Assembly: GCF_000208745.1 (NCBI RefSeq)
Contig: NC_030851.1
Coordinates: 20,246,791 to 20,310,790, forward strand
Direction: 5' to 3'
Origin: Theobroma cacao
Lineage: Eukaryota > Streptophyta > Magnoliopsida > Malvales > Malvaceae
Length of the DNA: 64,000 nt
The notes below the pieces were generated by a model. That model was not told the DNA's origin, made no database searches, and worked only from the letters and a program-made list of their open reading frames with translations. Both the position numbers and the translations under genes were made by a program. Below are positions 1-12,400 of this stretch, piece by piece. Position 1 is the first letter of the stretch, and every line of letters begins with the position of its first letter.

Positions 1-660
1 TTTAGTTCCTTCAACTCTGCCGGAGCCATTTGATATGAAGGGATATAAATAGGTGCGATACTCGAAAGTAGATCAATAGGGAACTCAAGCTTTCACTCAG
101 GAGGTAGTCTCTGTAATTCGTCAGAAAATACATCAGGAAACTCACTAACTATTGGGACATCCTTTAATTTAGGTTCCCTTTTTGAAGTATCGATTACGTG
201 TGCTAAATATGCCGGATACCCTTTCTGCACCAGTTTTAAAGCTTTGATGGTTGAGATTACACAAGACGGTAATACTCAATGTTTCTCTGCAAAAACAATC
301 TCTGCTCCCTCCAAATTTCATAGAACAACTTCTTTCCTAAAACAATCCACATTTGCACAATGTGCAGTTAACCAGTCCATACCCAATATCAAATCGAAAT
401 CTTGGATTTCTAGAGGAATCAAGTCACCCTTAAATTCTTCCTCACCAACCATTACTCCACAATCTCTATAACAACTATTTCTAACTAGTTTTTCTCCAAA
501 AGGGGTGTGAACTACAATTTCTTCCTCTAAGGGTGACAGGTTTCTATAAGCAATTGATGCAAATGCCATAATCATATAAGACCTATCTAAGCCAGAATCT
601 ATCAAAACATAAGCATCTTTATCAAATAAGGACATAGTACCTGTCACAGATCCAGGTCAG
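1..660 (-). pseudogene. Ty3/gypsy pol remnant: protease and first residues of RT
   Basis: Read on the minus strand, this is the pol start of the element whose gag lies at 661-2051. The retroviral-type aspartic protease is at about 320-650: VLIDSGLDRSY holds the active-site Asp-Ser-Gly (codon near 597-599), and LILGMDWLTAH is the conserved second protease block. It continues into the linker and RT start, where SEFPDVF and APIYIPSYQMAPAELKEL match the block just before the RT palm in Ty3/gypsy chromoviruses of the Tekay/Del type. An in-frame TGA at 93-95 stands where the family usually has Arg (CGA to TGA). The protease reads open for 109 codons, so decay here is moderate. The rest of pol lies to the left, outside the window. 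Lineage placement is from memory of family motifs. Confidence 0.88.
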
Positions 661-2051
661 ACCCGTGCCTCATCTTCCATCACAACGAAAACTCTTGTCA
701 AAGTACGAGTCTATGGTCTCGAAGGTGGATATGCCGGGGTGCTACTCTCTACACCAGATTGTATAGCCACTCTTTGCCTTGGTGGTAACCCAGAAGGATC
801 TCTCCTCAGCATATCCATAAGAGCTGGTGGAGATAGAGCAATTGTTGTAGCCCGTTTTAGCTGTGGGCACTCACTCCTAATGTGGCCCGGCTGATCACAA
901 TGAAAACATTGTACTGGTCCCTTACACGGCCCAAAATGATTCCTCCCATACTTTTTGCATCTATCAGAACCTCCAGAACTCTTCCTAGAAGTAGTCATTA
1001 CAAATTTGTTAAATCTTGAAAGCCTCTGTTGTGTTTGTGAAAATAGAGGTTGAGGAGATGTCACTGAAATAGAGGTAGTACTGCCTGAAGCAGGTGAGTC
1101 TTTGCCCCTTTTTGGTGGTTGACTGAAAGATACACTCGGGTTTTTCCTTTTTGCAAACTCAGCTCACATTCTCCTATTTTCATTTGCAAGCTTCTCGACC
1201 CTTAAAGCCATCTGTACCACCTCCTTATGTGGCTCCTTACCAGTCACTGTCATCCGTTCTTTAATCTCATTACAGAGCCCTTCCTCGAAATAACTAGCCT
1301 GATCCTGCTCAGGTTTCACCAGATCCGGCACATATAACATCAGCTCGTTAAAATGAGCCTCGTACTCCTCTACCGTTAAATTCCCCTATTTCAAACTTAA
1401 AAATTCTCTTTTCTTTTCTTTCTGATGGAAATAAGTGAAATACTGACCATCGAATTCTCTTAGAAAGTCTGACCAGGTCAGAAGAGTAGTGGAATGGGAT
1501 TTTGCTGAATTTCACCATGTACGGGCTCTCTTCTTTAGTAATCTCGTGGCCACCATCATTTTCAGGTCATCATCCAACCTCATATCAGACAGTGTCTCTA
1601 AAACCTGATTAATCTAATCTTTGGCTGCGGTTGCATCCAAATCACTCGTAAAAGAAACGCAACCCAAATGTCTAGCTTCCTCCCACTTCTTAGAAATAGA
1701 TACATCCTGTTCTGGCAGTGGAACTGAAGGTGGGGGTGGTGGTATTGAAGGAGCAACTGGTGGTACTATAGGAGGAACCTGACCAGCCTAAGCTTGGCCA
1801 ACAATAGCGGTAAAGAAGGTTGCCAATGCGTGGACTGCCTCAGGAGATATGGTAGAAGTACCAGTAGGTGGCAGAGGATGTGAAGAATGTGGAGAATGTG
1901 GAGGAGTCTCGGTCTGCTCAGCAGCAGGTGCTTCCCGAATAGTGGACGCAGTCGATTCCTCCTCTACTGCATCTAGTTGAAGACGTTAGGAACGACCTCT
2001 TCCCCTCCCAACCGATCTAGTGAGAGGTGGGTGTTCGCGTCGAGGAGGTAT
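661..2051 (-). pseudogene. Ty3/gypsy gag, start codon lost
   Basis: Capsid/nucleocapsid gene of the minus-strand element, which would package the element RNA in the cytoplasm. The N-terminus reads PPRREHPPLTRSVGRGRGRS, usual for this family, but the expected initiator ATG is ATA at 2049-2051. Stops follow at once (after GRGRS) and again in the Pro-rich stretch near 1790. The Retrotrans_gag core lies at roughly 1250-1700 in broken frames. The C-terminal zinc knuckle is intact at 867-908 as CFHCDQPGHIRSEC (CX2CX4HX4C). Just upstream of it, CKKYGRNHFGPC is a degenerate Cys motif with one Cys replaced by Tyr. The longest open stretch is 711-1064 (117 codons). The element cannot be translated as it stands. 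Confidence 0.85.
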
Positions 2052-2190
2052 GTTAATCTATAAGAGGAAACAAGCAAGTTTAGGCAACCTGAGGCTCTAT
2101 ATGCAAATGCATGCATCCTATTCAACCTACCTAACTTAACTCGGGGCCACACTGACATTGTAAATTTTTGAAACAACTTTAAAACCAAAA

Positions 2191-2202
2191 GCTCTGATAC
2201 CA
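2191..2202 (-). other. Primer-binding site (initiator tRNA-Met type)
   Basis: The minus strand reads TGGTATCAGAGC, the usual plant LTR-retrotransposon PBS complementary to the 3' end of initiator tRNA-Met. It sits 7 nt inside the LTR1 edge at 2210, which fixes both the LTR boundary and the minus orientation. Confidence 0.9.
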
Positions 2203-2209
2203 CTTTAAT

Positions 2210-5153
2210 TGTCAGAACCCCGAACTCCCATCGAGCCCGTGACAACCGCCCGACGTCCCCATAGACATTCATTACTCGAAATGTCAATCGAAACCTCGCA
2301 AGGCTTAACATCAATTTTTCTCGCTTTCCCCATGAGTATTAGTTACTGAAATCATGTTTTGAGAGATTACAAACTATTTCCAAATCAAAACAATAGAAAA
2401 ATAAAATTTTCCTCACAGGGGCATTTTGGTCATTTTTTCTCAAAAATCTCGAAATCTGCTAAAAATGTAGTATGCTAGTACAAAACACATAATTCATAAT
2501 AAAAAATAAGTGTAAACCTCTAAAACCTTCATTTAAAATAAAATTATGATTATTTGAATATAATAAAAATATTCAATAAAATATTCTATTTTCTTAAAAA
2601 ATAATATTTATAGAGTTATCGGTAAATAATTTTTGTAGCATAAAAGTTAAATAAATTCATACATACTGTAATACAATAAGCTAGAGTATTTAACTTAATT
2701 TACAATAAGCAGTGGGCCCCCGAATAACCAAAAATAAGAAAAGACTGTGAACCTACAATTTGGAGGATGCAAATAGAATGATAGCCCTCGATGAAATCAG
2801 CTATCTACAGCCTATTCTGAGCCTGAAATGGGTGGAAAGGAGGATGGTGAGATTATATAATCCCAGTGAGTAAACAAACACCATTCAAAATATCTAAAGT
2901 CGAGTAAATGGAGACGATTAAAATATTTCATCTCAATATGTAATTCATAACATAAATATTCATTTCATTTAAATAATCAACATGTCTTATGAGTATCTTA
3001 AAAGCTTGGCTCCTGCCAAAATCATTCTCAAGAATACCTTGGCCAAGGCATTTAACCGAGTCCGCCAAGGTTGTTAAATAATTTTGTATACACATAAAGA
3101 TATTTTTAGTTTGAAAAACACAATCGTTCCTTCGCGTTAATAGAGTTCATCATCACGAGGTGGTTCGGCGTGACGTGAACTCTAACCATACCTTAGGAGA
3201 TACCCCACGTGCCTCTCCGATTGATGTACATATATATAACCAAATTTCGTGCCCCTCTAATAGGCTAGTCCACAGAACCCACCCACTGCAGCAAGCTAAA
3301 CCCACCATACAATAAAATTTTGACAGCATGACATGACTAATATTATACTACCCAGCCTGTAAATGTAAAACAGAACAATTCATACAGTTCACAAACCACA
3401 ATTCCAGCCAGTCATGCCAACACATTATCATAAGCCTTCAATTAGAACCATAAATTACAACACATCAAGTGGTATCCAGTTACTCTATTTTCAAAGCCAT
3501 CATTCAATTTCAAGACAATTTATAAAATCATTTCATTTAAACACATTTTGTTTATAAAACCTAAAAGTTAACCATTTAAACTCATTTTCCATAACATTCA
3601 CTAAATCGAATAAAAAGACCACTTTAGATAATTAAAATGATGATAAGGTTACTCACTATTTTGGAAGTCAAATTTTTAGAGTACTCCGACTATCGATCCT
3701 GAGGTACAATTTCTTTGCCTTTATAGGAGGATTCACCACCTAGACATAATGCAAAATCAAGCAATTTACTACATTGGTGCTAAATCGTTATAAAACTATA
3801 TGGATGCATGAAATGTAATGCAAATTGTTCGGATTATCATCCAAACACGGTGTTCTACACAAATTCAATTGTGTACCTAAATAAAATGGTATTGGCCTAA
3901 TTCGATCTATCACTCGATTAATTGGCCAATATGTCCAATTCAACTCCAATTAACTCCCTTTTTCTTGCAATTCTCCAAACCATCAAACACAAGTCAAATA
4001 GCATAAAATTTAGCAAAATTATCTTCACGTTTTCTCTTGGAAATTTTGGCCATGGTGAGTGCATCAACACTATGATTTTTCCTACTCGATTTTCTCACCA
4101 TAATTCATCATTTCCTCATCAATTCACTTGAAATAAAATCAAAGTCATCATCAATATTCCACATGGAGAATTCGGCCAATGATGGGTGATGGGAGAAAAT
4201 GAATTTTTCTTGTTGGTTTTTCATGCTACACATCATTAACTAACTAAAAACACTAAAATATCTTAAAATCTAACCAAATCAAGTGTCAAAACTCCTCCCC
4301 CCATGTCCGGCCAGCAAGAGACCCATCATGAAACCATGTGATTCAACCATGAAAAATGCAAAAGAATGCATAGGAAAGGTAGATCACAAGCTAGAATTGA
4401 AAAATCTGACTTTTTTTCACTTGTTTCCTTGAATTTTCACACTTTTCCCTTGAATTTTTCCACCTAGGGTCTTTGTTCTTCTTTTCTTCCTTTGTTCTTC
4501 CTTTGGCAGGCCATATGAAGAGAAATGGACTGATTTATGTGCTGATTTTTAAGCCAAATATTTAATGGATATAAACTTGACACATGTCACCATTCCATTG
4601 GTCCATGTGTCATACTTACCCATTAAGTAATCTCTCTCCACCACTTAAATTTCCTCAATTATCCATGATAGTATTGGGTAAAATCCATGTGCTTGACAAG
4701 TGTTGGGTGGTGTAAAATTACAATTTTGCCCTTAGGGTGGTAAAATGACTATTTTACCCCTATGCTCGAAAAAATGTCGAAATTAAAATTTTTCACTTCT
4801 CAAACTCAAATTATGTTCTAAATAGTCAATCTTGATCAAAAACTTTTTTCAGCATTCACATCTTAACCTCGAGTGGCAAAATGACCATTTTGCCCCTAGA
4901 TCATGAAAATTCCAATTTGACTCCAAATCGGTCTTTGAACTCCGAATCACCATTTTAAGTCATTATGGGAATTTAAAATTTTCAATTTCATCTTAAAATC
5001 TTTATTTGGTCTAGTTTGAGGCTTAATTCAACTTAGTTGCACTACTAGGTACACTACCATCTTTTGACGATTTTTTAAGGCTTTCCAAGTATGCAAGCAT
5101 ATTGTCAATCACATGAATGACATGGCTAATATTTTATAAGGTAGGGCTTGACA
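2210..5153 (-). mobile_element. LTR1, copy A: 5' LTR of the element at the left edge
   Basis: The minus strand starts TGTCAAGCCCTACC (at 5153) and ends GGGGTTCTGACA (at 2210), about 2.94 kb. It aligns by eye with the solo LTR at 27099-30017 and the partial LTR at 62640-64000. Shared pieces are the start (TGTMAAACCC-like), the 'gggcaaaatggtcattttgcc' style stretches, the GGCCGGCC-like segment near 4310 and the GTGCCCCTCTAATAGG segment near 3250. No coding sequence is apparent; the short ORFs inside are chance. Confidence 0.85.
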
Positions 5154-6728
5154 GTAGCAACATTTTGTATTGTTATTGATAGTTGAATTTTGGTTAGAAA
5201 AAAAATCCTTCTCACTGTTAAGGGAAGGTGTGGATGTCAAACAAGATTGACAAGTTGCGATATGCCTTCATCTTCCTTTAGTTATGAGAAGGATATTTAC
5301 TCTTTTCAAAATTTAACCATTCCATGACAGTGCAACTGTTGTTAACTGAATATAGCCAGATAAGAGTATGTATTGAAAATTCGAGTATTTTTGTTGAGTC
5401 AATAGTTGTTTTATGTGTTTTTATTATTGATTTATTTTTCTTTTTCCATTTGTTTCATTATTAATTTCTTTTTTACTTTTATTCTGCGGTAAACTTTGGT
5501 AACGCAATTGCTTATTCAGGTACACTTAAGTTTGGAATTATATTTTATTTGAAATTAATCATTTGACTTTATAAAAAGGATAGTTTGGACTTTCAAATTT
5601 AATCCTGTAACTTTTTTAGACATGTTTTTGATCTTGATTCTTTTTTTGTTTTGCAATAAACTTGGATGAAACAACTATTTGTTTATTTGAGGTAACTGTT
5701 AATCAGATTCTACGTGGCATTAGGTGAGCTTTGAGTGGGTGTATGGAGTTCTAAATTTAATTCTTTCACACATATTGCATCAAAACATTTTGTTCAGCAT
5801 TAATGTTGCTTATCCAGAGATGGTAGTGAAGGTTTTTTGGGTGTTTAAGATTAATTGGAGCAATGAGAAGTTATTTTCTTATTTTGTTGTTAGGTTAAAT
5901 TAGTTTTTTCATGGTGTTTAAGGACCATGCATGACAACACAACTGTTATTAGGTTAATAGAACCGACGACATACATAAACAAATAGTTTTTTGTGCATTA
6001 AAATGGATATTCTTTTTTTCTTATCTATTGTATCCTTTTGCTTTATGTCTTTTCATTTTATAAACACATGCAATGATTATATTATGTATGGATTAATAGT
6101 TGAATTATGCTACTTGTGACCATTTAATTTTCTGTTTACAAAATGTGAGCCTTCTTTCACCTTTCATGTTTACAAACTCTATTCTTATCTCATGTTTAGT
6201 TAACATAAATAGCATCTGTGGCATTAATTTTCTGTTCAACGTTGTGTAATATTAATATGCATTTGTGCTGCCAAATCACACTCATGTTTTTAAGTTAGGT
6301 AATTTTATTGCGTGATTTAGTCTCTCTTTATTGCTGTATTTGCTAGATGAAGTTTTTTTTGTCAAATTAATTGTTTTACGATCTCTAAGGTTAAGAATAA
6401 CAATGTTTTGTGCTATCATTAATGGTCCAATTTTGGTGTGAAATTTTTTTTTCTCATTGTTAAGGGAATGATTGATCGTCAAACGAGATTGGAAAGCTAT
6501 GGTACGATATCTCCTTACTTTAGCAACAAGAAGGATAATTTCTATCTCTGAAATTTGGTCCATCCTATGACAGTACAAGCATTTTTAACTCAATAGAAAT
6601 AGTGGTATATATAAACATATAATTATACTTTCGTTCTATATTATATTTGCTTTGTTTTTAAAATATTATGATGCATTCATTTTGCTAAATGAAGTTCTAC
6701 TTTTTTAAGATAGATGCTCCTATGTTTG
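5154..6728. other. Unassigned non-coding stretch with a degenerate internal duplication
   Basis: T-rich sequence with no gene. Two stretches, about 5195-5370 and 6440-6620, share a run of similar blocks: GTTAAGGGAA, then GTCAAACRAGATTG, then GAGAAGGATA-like, then TATGACAGT, then TTAACTGAATAGA-like. A third partial copy lies near 5920-5985. This looks like an old dispersed or tandem repeat of unknown type. Confidence 0.4.
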
Positions 6729-7397
6729 TGTCACAGCCCAAATTCCTAGGCCATGATCGGCGTATGGGCCCAATGGGCATAGCCCACCTAGCCCAAGCAA
6801 GCCTATTATGTAATCTTGCTTAACATCCCATCAACTATTCTCAAGTCACCTGTCACTTTAATAATGGGCAATAACAATCAAGAATTTCATTAATATAAAC
6901 CCAAAATGATGTTAACATTTCAACTCATGGTGGGATTAATAGTTAAAATATACATATTTTGTCTAAGACACGTATCTTAGTATTTTACATCACATGAACG
7001 TACTCATAAAAAAAAATGACTCTTGACTTCTAGCAGAGTGACCACAGTGAAGATGCGGCTATTGAGATGCCATAGTACCTACCAAGAAAGCGAGCATATG
7101 TGTGCAACTCAATCTAGGTCCCAACTGCCTCCAATATGAAAACATGAAGTTTAAAAACATGAGTATGAAACTCAGTGAGTGAACATAAGAAGGGAACAAG
7201 CAATCAACAGGAAGAATTTGAAAATCATGATGCACTCGTTTCAAAAACAATGCAATTGATTTAATTTCTTACTAAAAACCCCTCATTTCAAACCTTGATT
7301 AATGCCCTCATAGTGTTTCACAAACCCATGATCAATCCATGAACTTAAATGGGTGAAAAATATGTCAAAAACTGAATAGGGTAGCATGTAGGACAGA

Positions 7398-7706
7398 ATG
7401 TTTCTTGCTGCAGCGAGAAATAGTACTAGTTGGCATGTGTTTCCGTTTTTCTATTATATCTTCCGTTACAGAAGTTTAATTGACCTTATTTTTAGACCAT
7501 TAGAAAGCTTAGAGGTAGGGTTACAACTTTGATGTTTACACTTTTCCCAGTTCGGACGAGAAGGTGGTCAAAATCTTCATCAAAGTGAAGGCACTGCATC
7601 AGAACCTGAGAGTTTTTCTCTACAGCGAGATTTATTTTCGCTACAGCGAGTTTTCTGTTGCCAAAACAGAATGTTTTTCGCTACAGCGAGAAGCAGGGCA
7701 CCTAAG
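7398..7706. repeat. Dispersed CTCGCTGCAGCGAG-type palindromes in LTR2
   Basis: At least four recognisable copies: cttgctgcagcgaga near 7410, ctctacagcgaga near 7620, ttcgctacagcgag near 7640 and ttcgctacagcgaga near 7680. They are diverged copies of the motif that is perfect at 40845-40864. The matching stretch of the other LTR is 14640-14962. Confidence 0.8.
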
Positions 7707-7907
7707 TGAAAAAGGGGCCTCCTTTGCACAAAAAATCCATTTGGTGCTGTAATAAAGATCAATTTGCAAGAAAGTGGGAATTTCTCAAGATTCATCATGC
7801 CAAATTTCACATGCATTTCAATCATATATCATATTCATGAACTTTCATTTCATAAGCATAGATATGCATAAATACATAGATAAACATGAATATCATCATA
7901 ATCACAC

Positions 7908-8105
7908 CCGGCTCATGTGCCTTCCCCCACATTGTGCACATAGTCGGTGCCATCGTGTGCATCCCCCCACATCATGCACAATTAGTGCCATCGTGTACAT
8001 CCCTCCCCTCACATCGTGCACACGGGCACTATCATCATCCATATCCCACACCACCATCATCACCGGCATGTGCATCCCCCCACATCGTGCACACACATGG
8101 TTATA
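7908..8105. repeat. CATCGTGCAC minisatellite in LTR2
   Basis: Four to five imperfect units of roughly 45 bp built around CCCCACATCGTGCACA and GCCATCGTGTGCATCCC. The same array with small unit differences sits at 15172-15355 in the partner LTR. Open frames of 110-158 codons across it come from the repeat and are not genes. Confidence 0.8.
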
Positions 8106-8134
8106 ATCATCATACACAATATCAACTATCATGC

Positions 8135-8139
<5 letters not shown>

Positions 8140-8173
<34 letters not shown>
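8140..8173. repeat. (TA)n microsatellite
   Basis: About 17 uninterrupted TA dinucleotides. The partner LTR has a shorter run at the same place (about 15398-15412), so the length changed after insertion. Confidence 0.95.
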
Positions 8174-8175
<2 letters not shown>

Positions 8176-8957
8176 TCATAATGCAATAGTGCATGAATCC
8201 ATAACAACCACATATCACAACATAAAACCATTTAGCAAAAAAGCTTGTCCCCAAGGCACTTGTTTTAAGAAAAAGTTGTATAAATTCATTCAAATGCTTT
8301 GTACAAAACAGTCACATTCCCAAAACGATTTTGAAATGCAGTTCACTCACTGGTATTGCTGAACCTCTAATCGAATCTAACCTCCACTAATGGTTCAAAC
8401 GGGCAAGTGAGGCCTTGTTGGAACTTATACACACACAACATCACAACCAATCCAATTTACATTAATATCACTCCAAAAGGTAGTTTCTAATTCAAATTCT
8501 TCTAGTCATTCCTAATTGGCTTCCAACTATATCAAATGGCTATTCTTTGCAGTACTCTAATCACACTAAAAATGAGTACACAACTCAAAAATAAAACAGC
8601 TCATAATCCCAATTACTAGCCATTATCAACAACTTAAAACCAAGCCTAGTTCATCACTCACCTTAGGGTTTCTTTGTAGTTGAATTCTCTTCAAATAGCT
8701 TCCAAACAAATATGAAAAATCTCTTTTTCTCTCTCTAAAACCTCCAACTAGTGAGAGAAAATGTTGAAAAAGGACTTTTTGAGGGTTTTAAAGTGAGAGA
8801 GTGAAAGAACACAAGGGTTCTAGTCAAAAAGGCACAAAGGTATGAAAATTAGAGCTAGAGAGAGAAAGTTGTGAAAGTTTCATATCAAGCTTCCATGGAG
8901 GATGCAAGCAATCTGAGATGGAAGAAGAAGAAGGAGAAGAAGCTGTTGGAAGGAAAA

Positions 8958-8971
8958 GATATTTATAGCTC
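8958..8971 (-). promoter_or_regulatory. Putative TATA box in the 3' LTR
   Basis: The minus strand reads AGCTATAAATATCT inside the LTR. The same motif is kept at 16213-16226 in the 5' LTR and in changed form (GTAAATATC, ATAAATATC) in the plus-strand LTR2 copies near 39364 and 52187. It is probably the U3 core promoter. A transcription start about 30 nt downstream is inferred. Confidence 0.5.
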
Positions 8972-9358
8972 AAACTTATCCAATTCCCTTAGAAAATACA
9001 AAAATGCCCTTTAGTAAGTTAACTTGTTCTTCTCCAATCCTTTGTGAAATCTTTTTATTCTTTTGACACTGGGACAAGTTCTACAATGATCTAAACTACT
9101 CGGGTTTATGAAAACTTAAAATTTTGAATCGAGGAGCAAAATGACCATTTTGCCCCTATTGCGAAAATTATTGCCACATCTAGTTTTCTTTGTGTTTTCA
9201 TCATTATACATCATTTATTTGGTCCTTATGCTTATTTAGACCTTAAATATCAGAAAACTTCCTTCTGGGAACTTATTAGAGGAAATGATGAAACTACCCC
9301 TAGCCCGGGTTATTACGCCTATGCCTCGTTATGAGCCTATAGGGGTTGAGGTCTCACA

Positions 9359-9369
9359 TTCTCCCCCAT
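9359..9369 (-). other. Polypurine tract
   Basis: The minus strand reads AATGGGGGAGAA immediately before the LTR start TGTGAGACC. Its position and composition are as expected for the plus-strand primer of reverse transcription. Confidence 0.85.
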
Positions 9370-9420
9370 TAATAAAAATTCGATCCTCGAATTTAAATTT
9401 AACTATAAGGTAATGTACCT

Positions 9421-9495
9421 CTAAGCATCAAAGAGGTGGGGATAGTTTGTCCGCATCTCTTCCTCGGCCTCCCGTGTTACCTCATCGAATTCAAA
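9421..9495 (-). pseudogene. Chromodomain-like C-terminal tail of a Ty3/gypsy integrase
   Basis: The minus strand encodes RFEFDEVTREAEEEMRTNYP followed by HLFDA and a stop (TAG, rc of 9421-9423), a short distance inside the 3' LTR. Chromovirus polyproteins typically end in a (W)E.E.EMR..YPHLF segment, the end of the chromodomain region, so this is the last piece of pol in an interior that has otherwise lost its genes. Nothing upstream (9500-13700) extends the frame. The matching tail in the 31-38 kb element is at about 34185-34250 (ATWELEEEMWKN). Confidence 0.7.
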
Positions 9496-9499
9496 TCGA

Positions 9500-12400
9500 C
9501 GTAGGGTGAATAATCAAAGTTCTCAAGTTCTGCCACATCACTCTCGTTGGGCATTCTTAACATAGAATCTTGGTTTATGCATTATATCAACTTCCAATCT
9601 TGATAGAAAACTCAACGATGTCATAATATATAATTATGTGTACTACTCTTGTTGGATCAAAACAACATCATTCTTTATCTTATGAAGAAAATTCAAATAT
9701 GATATTAATTCTGGTCACACCTCAATCAAATCATCCTTAAATCATCAATCATGCATGTTTACTTAACCATCCACAATTCCTCTACTTTGATCTTTTATCA
9801 AACCTTTCAACATTCAAGCATTTATTCCACCATTGACTATGGGTCTAAATGGTCAACCAACCTCTATTCCGTTTCACATACCTCCATACAAATTCCATTC
9901 AAGCATTTCATAATACATAAGGATCAAACACTCTTTATTTATTCATATATGTTTAACATCACGGATGATTCAAATCCGGTAACCATTAGTAACCATCTTC
10001 CCAAAAACAAACTCCAATACTTTCATGTTCGAGTGCTCACTAGATAAATCTCAACTTATAATCTTGACATTTCGCATACCCCCTTATAATCTTAATCAAT
10101 CTCTTTAATCAATAACTCAACTTCTCAAGATTAATGTTGCTCAAAATTTTCCCTTTAAAGTTCCTTTCCAAGTCTCATTTTGATTTCTAATTATTTCTAC
10201 ATTTCCTATGTCATAGCTAATTTGTTCGTCATCAATCACCCACAACATATCTAACTTGATATTTCTCAAATTTACTCAAAACATCAGATCTCATGGCCTC
10301 ATCAGTTTATCAATTTGAAGATCAAATTAAATATTTGTTGCTTCTTAAGTGCACTTTAAAATTTAAGAATCATCTATTAAGGCCTTTCTGATATTAACTT
10401 CTTTTAGTCCCTTTTACCTTAGAAAATTAAATCCATAATCATTCATTTTAAATCATGAGCTTTATATCAATCAAGACAGATTTTCCACTTTTAATTATAC
10501 GAATCCAAATGCACACCTTTATGTATAAGCTATAAACTTTTCCCCACATCTTTATATCTCAAAACTATATATATTGAAGTTATACCAAAACTGATACATC
10601 ATTTTCCATTGCCCCTTATGATATTAAATTCATGTCATACTTCTCTATTTGTGTACTTCATAATAGCCTAACAATTTCTAGTTCATAGTTAAGCTAGGTC
10701 ATATACCAAGCCTCTCAGGCTATATCAAAACACCAAGTTTTATCATCATATAATAGAATTTGATGAACTCATACCAAAAGTATAAACACTTACTTTTAAG
10801 CTAACAGAATTATAATCTATTTGTTCACTACCAAAATTAGCGATAAATTATCTTAATCATTGTCTAGCACTATAACCATTGATAGAATATCATCATCAAA
10901 TCAAATTATAACTAACTCCGCATGAGCTTTTATACCAATTTGCAACATATATATCCATATAGATATATTTCCAAAAATTTTAACTTCGAATAGACTTAGG
11001 CATATCAAGCTCAATAAGCCATCTGTAAAACCAAAATAACCAACAATCAAGTTTAGAATCATTTCTTCTCTTGGTTGGCTAGATCATGCTCATCATTTGT
11101 GGTGAATACACAAAGCTGATTTCAATATTCCATTCTCATACAAGAGTCAACCACTAATTGGCACCATTTCCAAACACCAAGTGATTTATAAATCAATTTT
11201 CTTAGTCAAAATTCATATTGTAGTATTCCAACTTTAGGTCATGTCTCATTACCAAATCTTTACTCATATACGAGTACTTGAATTTTCAAATCATCATCAT
11301 TTTTTTTTAAGTAGATCTCCGCAATTCCCGTAACGTATTTCTATTCCCTTACCAAGGGTAGTATCATATAATCAAACCATGTCACCCTTCTTTTCTCAAC
11401 ATTTGAAGTATAATTCAACCTTCCACTATCCCTATCAGGCACTTTATCTTGATAGTTACTCAAAATAAATTGAAACTTGTGGGGAAGCACATTTCACAAT
11501 TTATGCTTTGTGTCTATAATTATGTTGAGACCAGAACCTCATCGGGTCCACAAAATGGTAGAATAATCATTGCCTTAAACCAGTATTTCCAAGTATACTT
11601 ATGCTTGTATCATATCTTCATACTTATGTGACATGTCAGTCACGAGCCCAACTTGACTGTATAGCCATTTGCTCTTTGAGCTTTAATGTTTTCTCATTGT
11701 GAAAAGTCTTTCGGATTTATCTCATCAAGGTATTCACAAGGTGGATACATGTCCATACCTTACAATTCAAGGCCTAAAGCATTGAACACAACCTCATCAT
11801 TGATGTTCTACGTTATATTATATAATACAAAATATAATCTAATAACTATGACAATGAAATTCTAAAGTTCCACCTTTATCTACCAATCATAGCTCCCTTT
11901 ATGAGCACATACTTTACACTGCTTGATTGTTCACAAGCCACTCATGGCCATCCAATTTTGACCTCTTATAGTAAGTCAAGCTAATATATTCTCTTATGCT
12001 TTTCCATACACTTCCAAAACACTTAAACACTTCCTTTAATAGGGTTCCATTGAGAACTTAATTAATCAAAGGCTTATCTTCAAAGCCACTCATAACTTCA
12101 TTGTATGCTCGATAACACTTTAGCTCACTGACCCCACTGGACATTATTTTAAAATCTCCCAAGGTGTTTGTGTTCTTAGTTCGGATCATACCATCTAACT
12201 TAGTATAATTGCATTAATTATCCTTAAACTCTTTATGCTCAGCATATCAACATCCATGTTTCCCCTTCATTCATGTTATTGACCTTGTTAAGGTATATGT
12301 GGCTTTTTAACCTTTCACAATACATTCCACATTTATGCTAGGGCATTCTCAGTCTCATGCCAAGCCTATAGTCATGAAACCATAAATCAAGATAAACTCC

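Larger units (their letters stand above)
6729..9358 (-). mobile_element. LTR2, 3' LTR of the 6.7-16.6 kb element
   Basis: The minus strand starts TGTGAGACCTCAACCCC (9358) and ends TTGGGCTGTGACA (6729), 2630 bp. In order from 6729 rightwards it contains the conserved U5-like end, GCTGCAGCGAGA palindrome copies (7398-7706), a CATCGTGCAC minisatellite (7908-8105), a (TA)n run (8140-8173) and a TATA box (8958-8971). Confidence 0.9.

Noticed and set aside
7886..8362. 158-codon and overlapping 109-110 codon frames
   Set aside because: They run across the LTR2 minisatellite and (TA)n; open on both strands because of the repeat and without domain signal.
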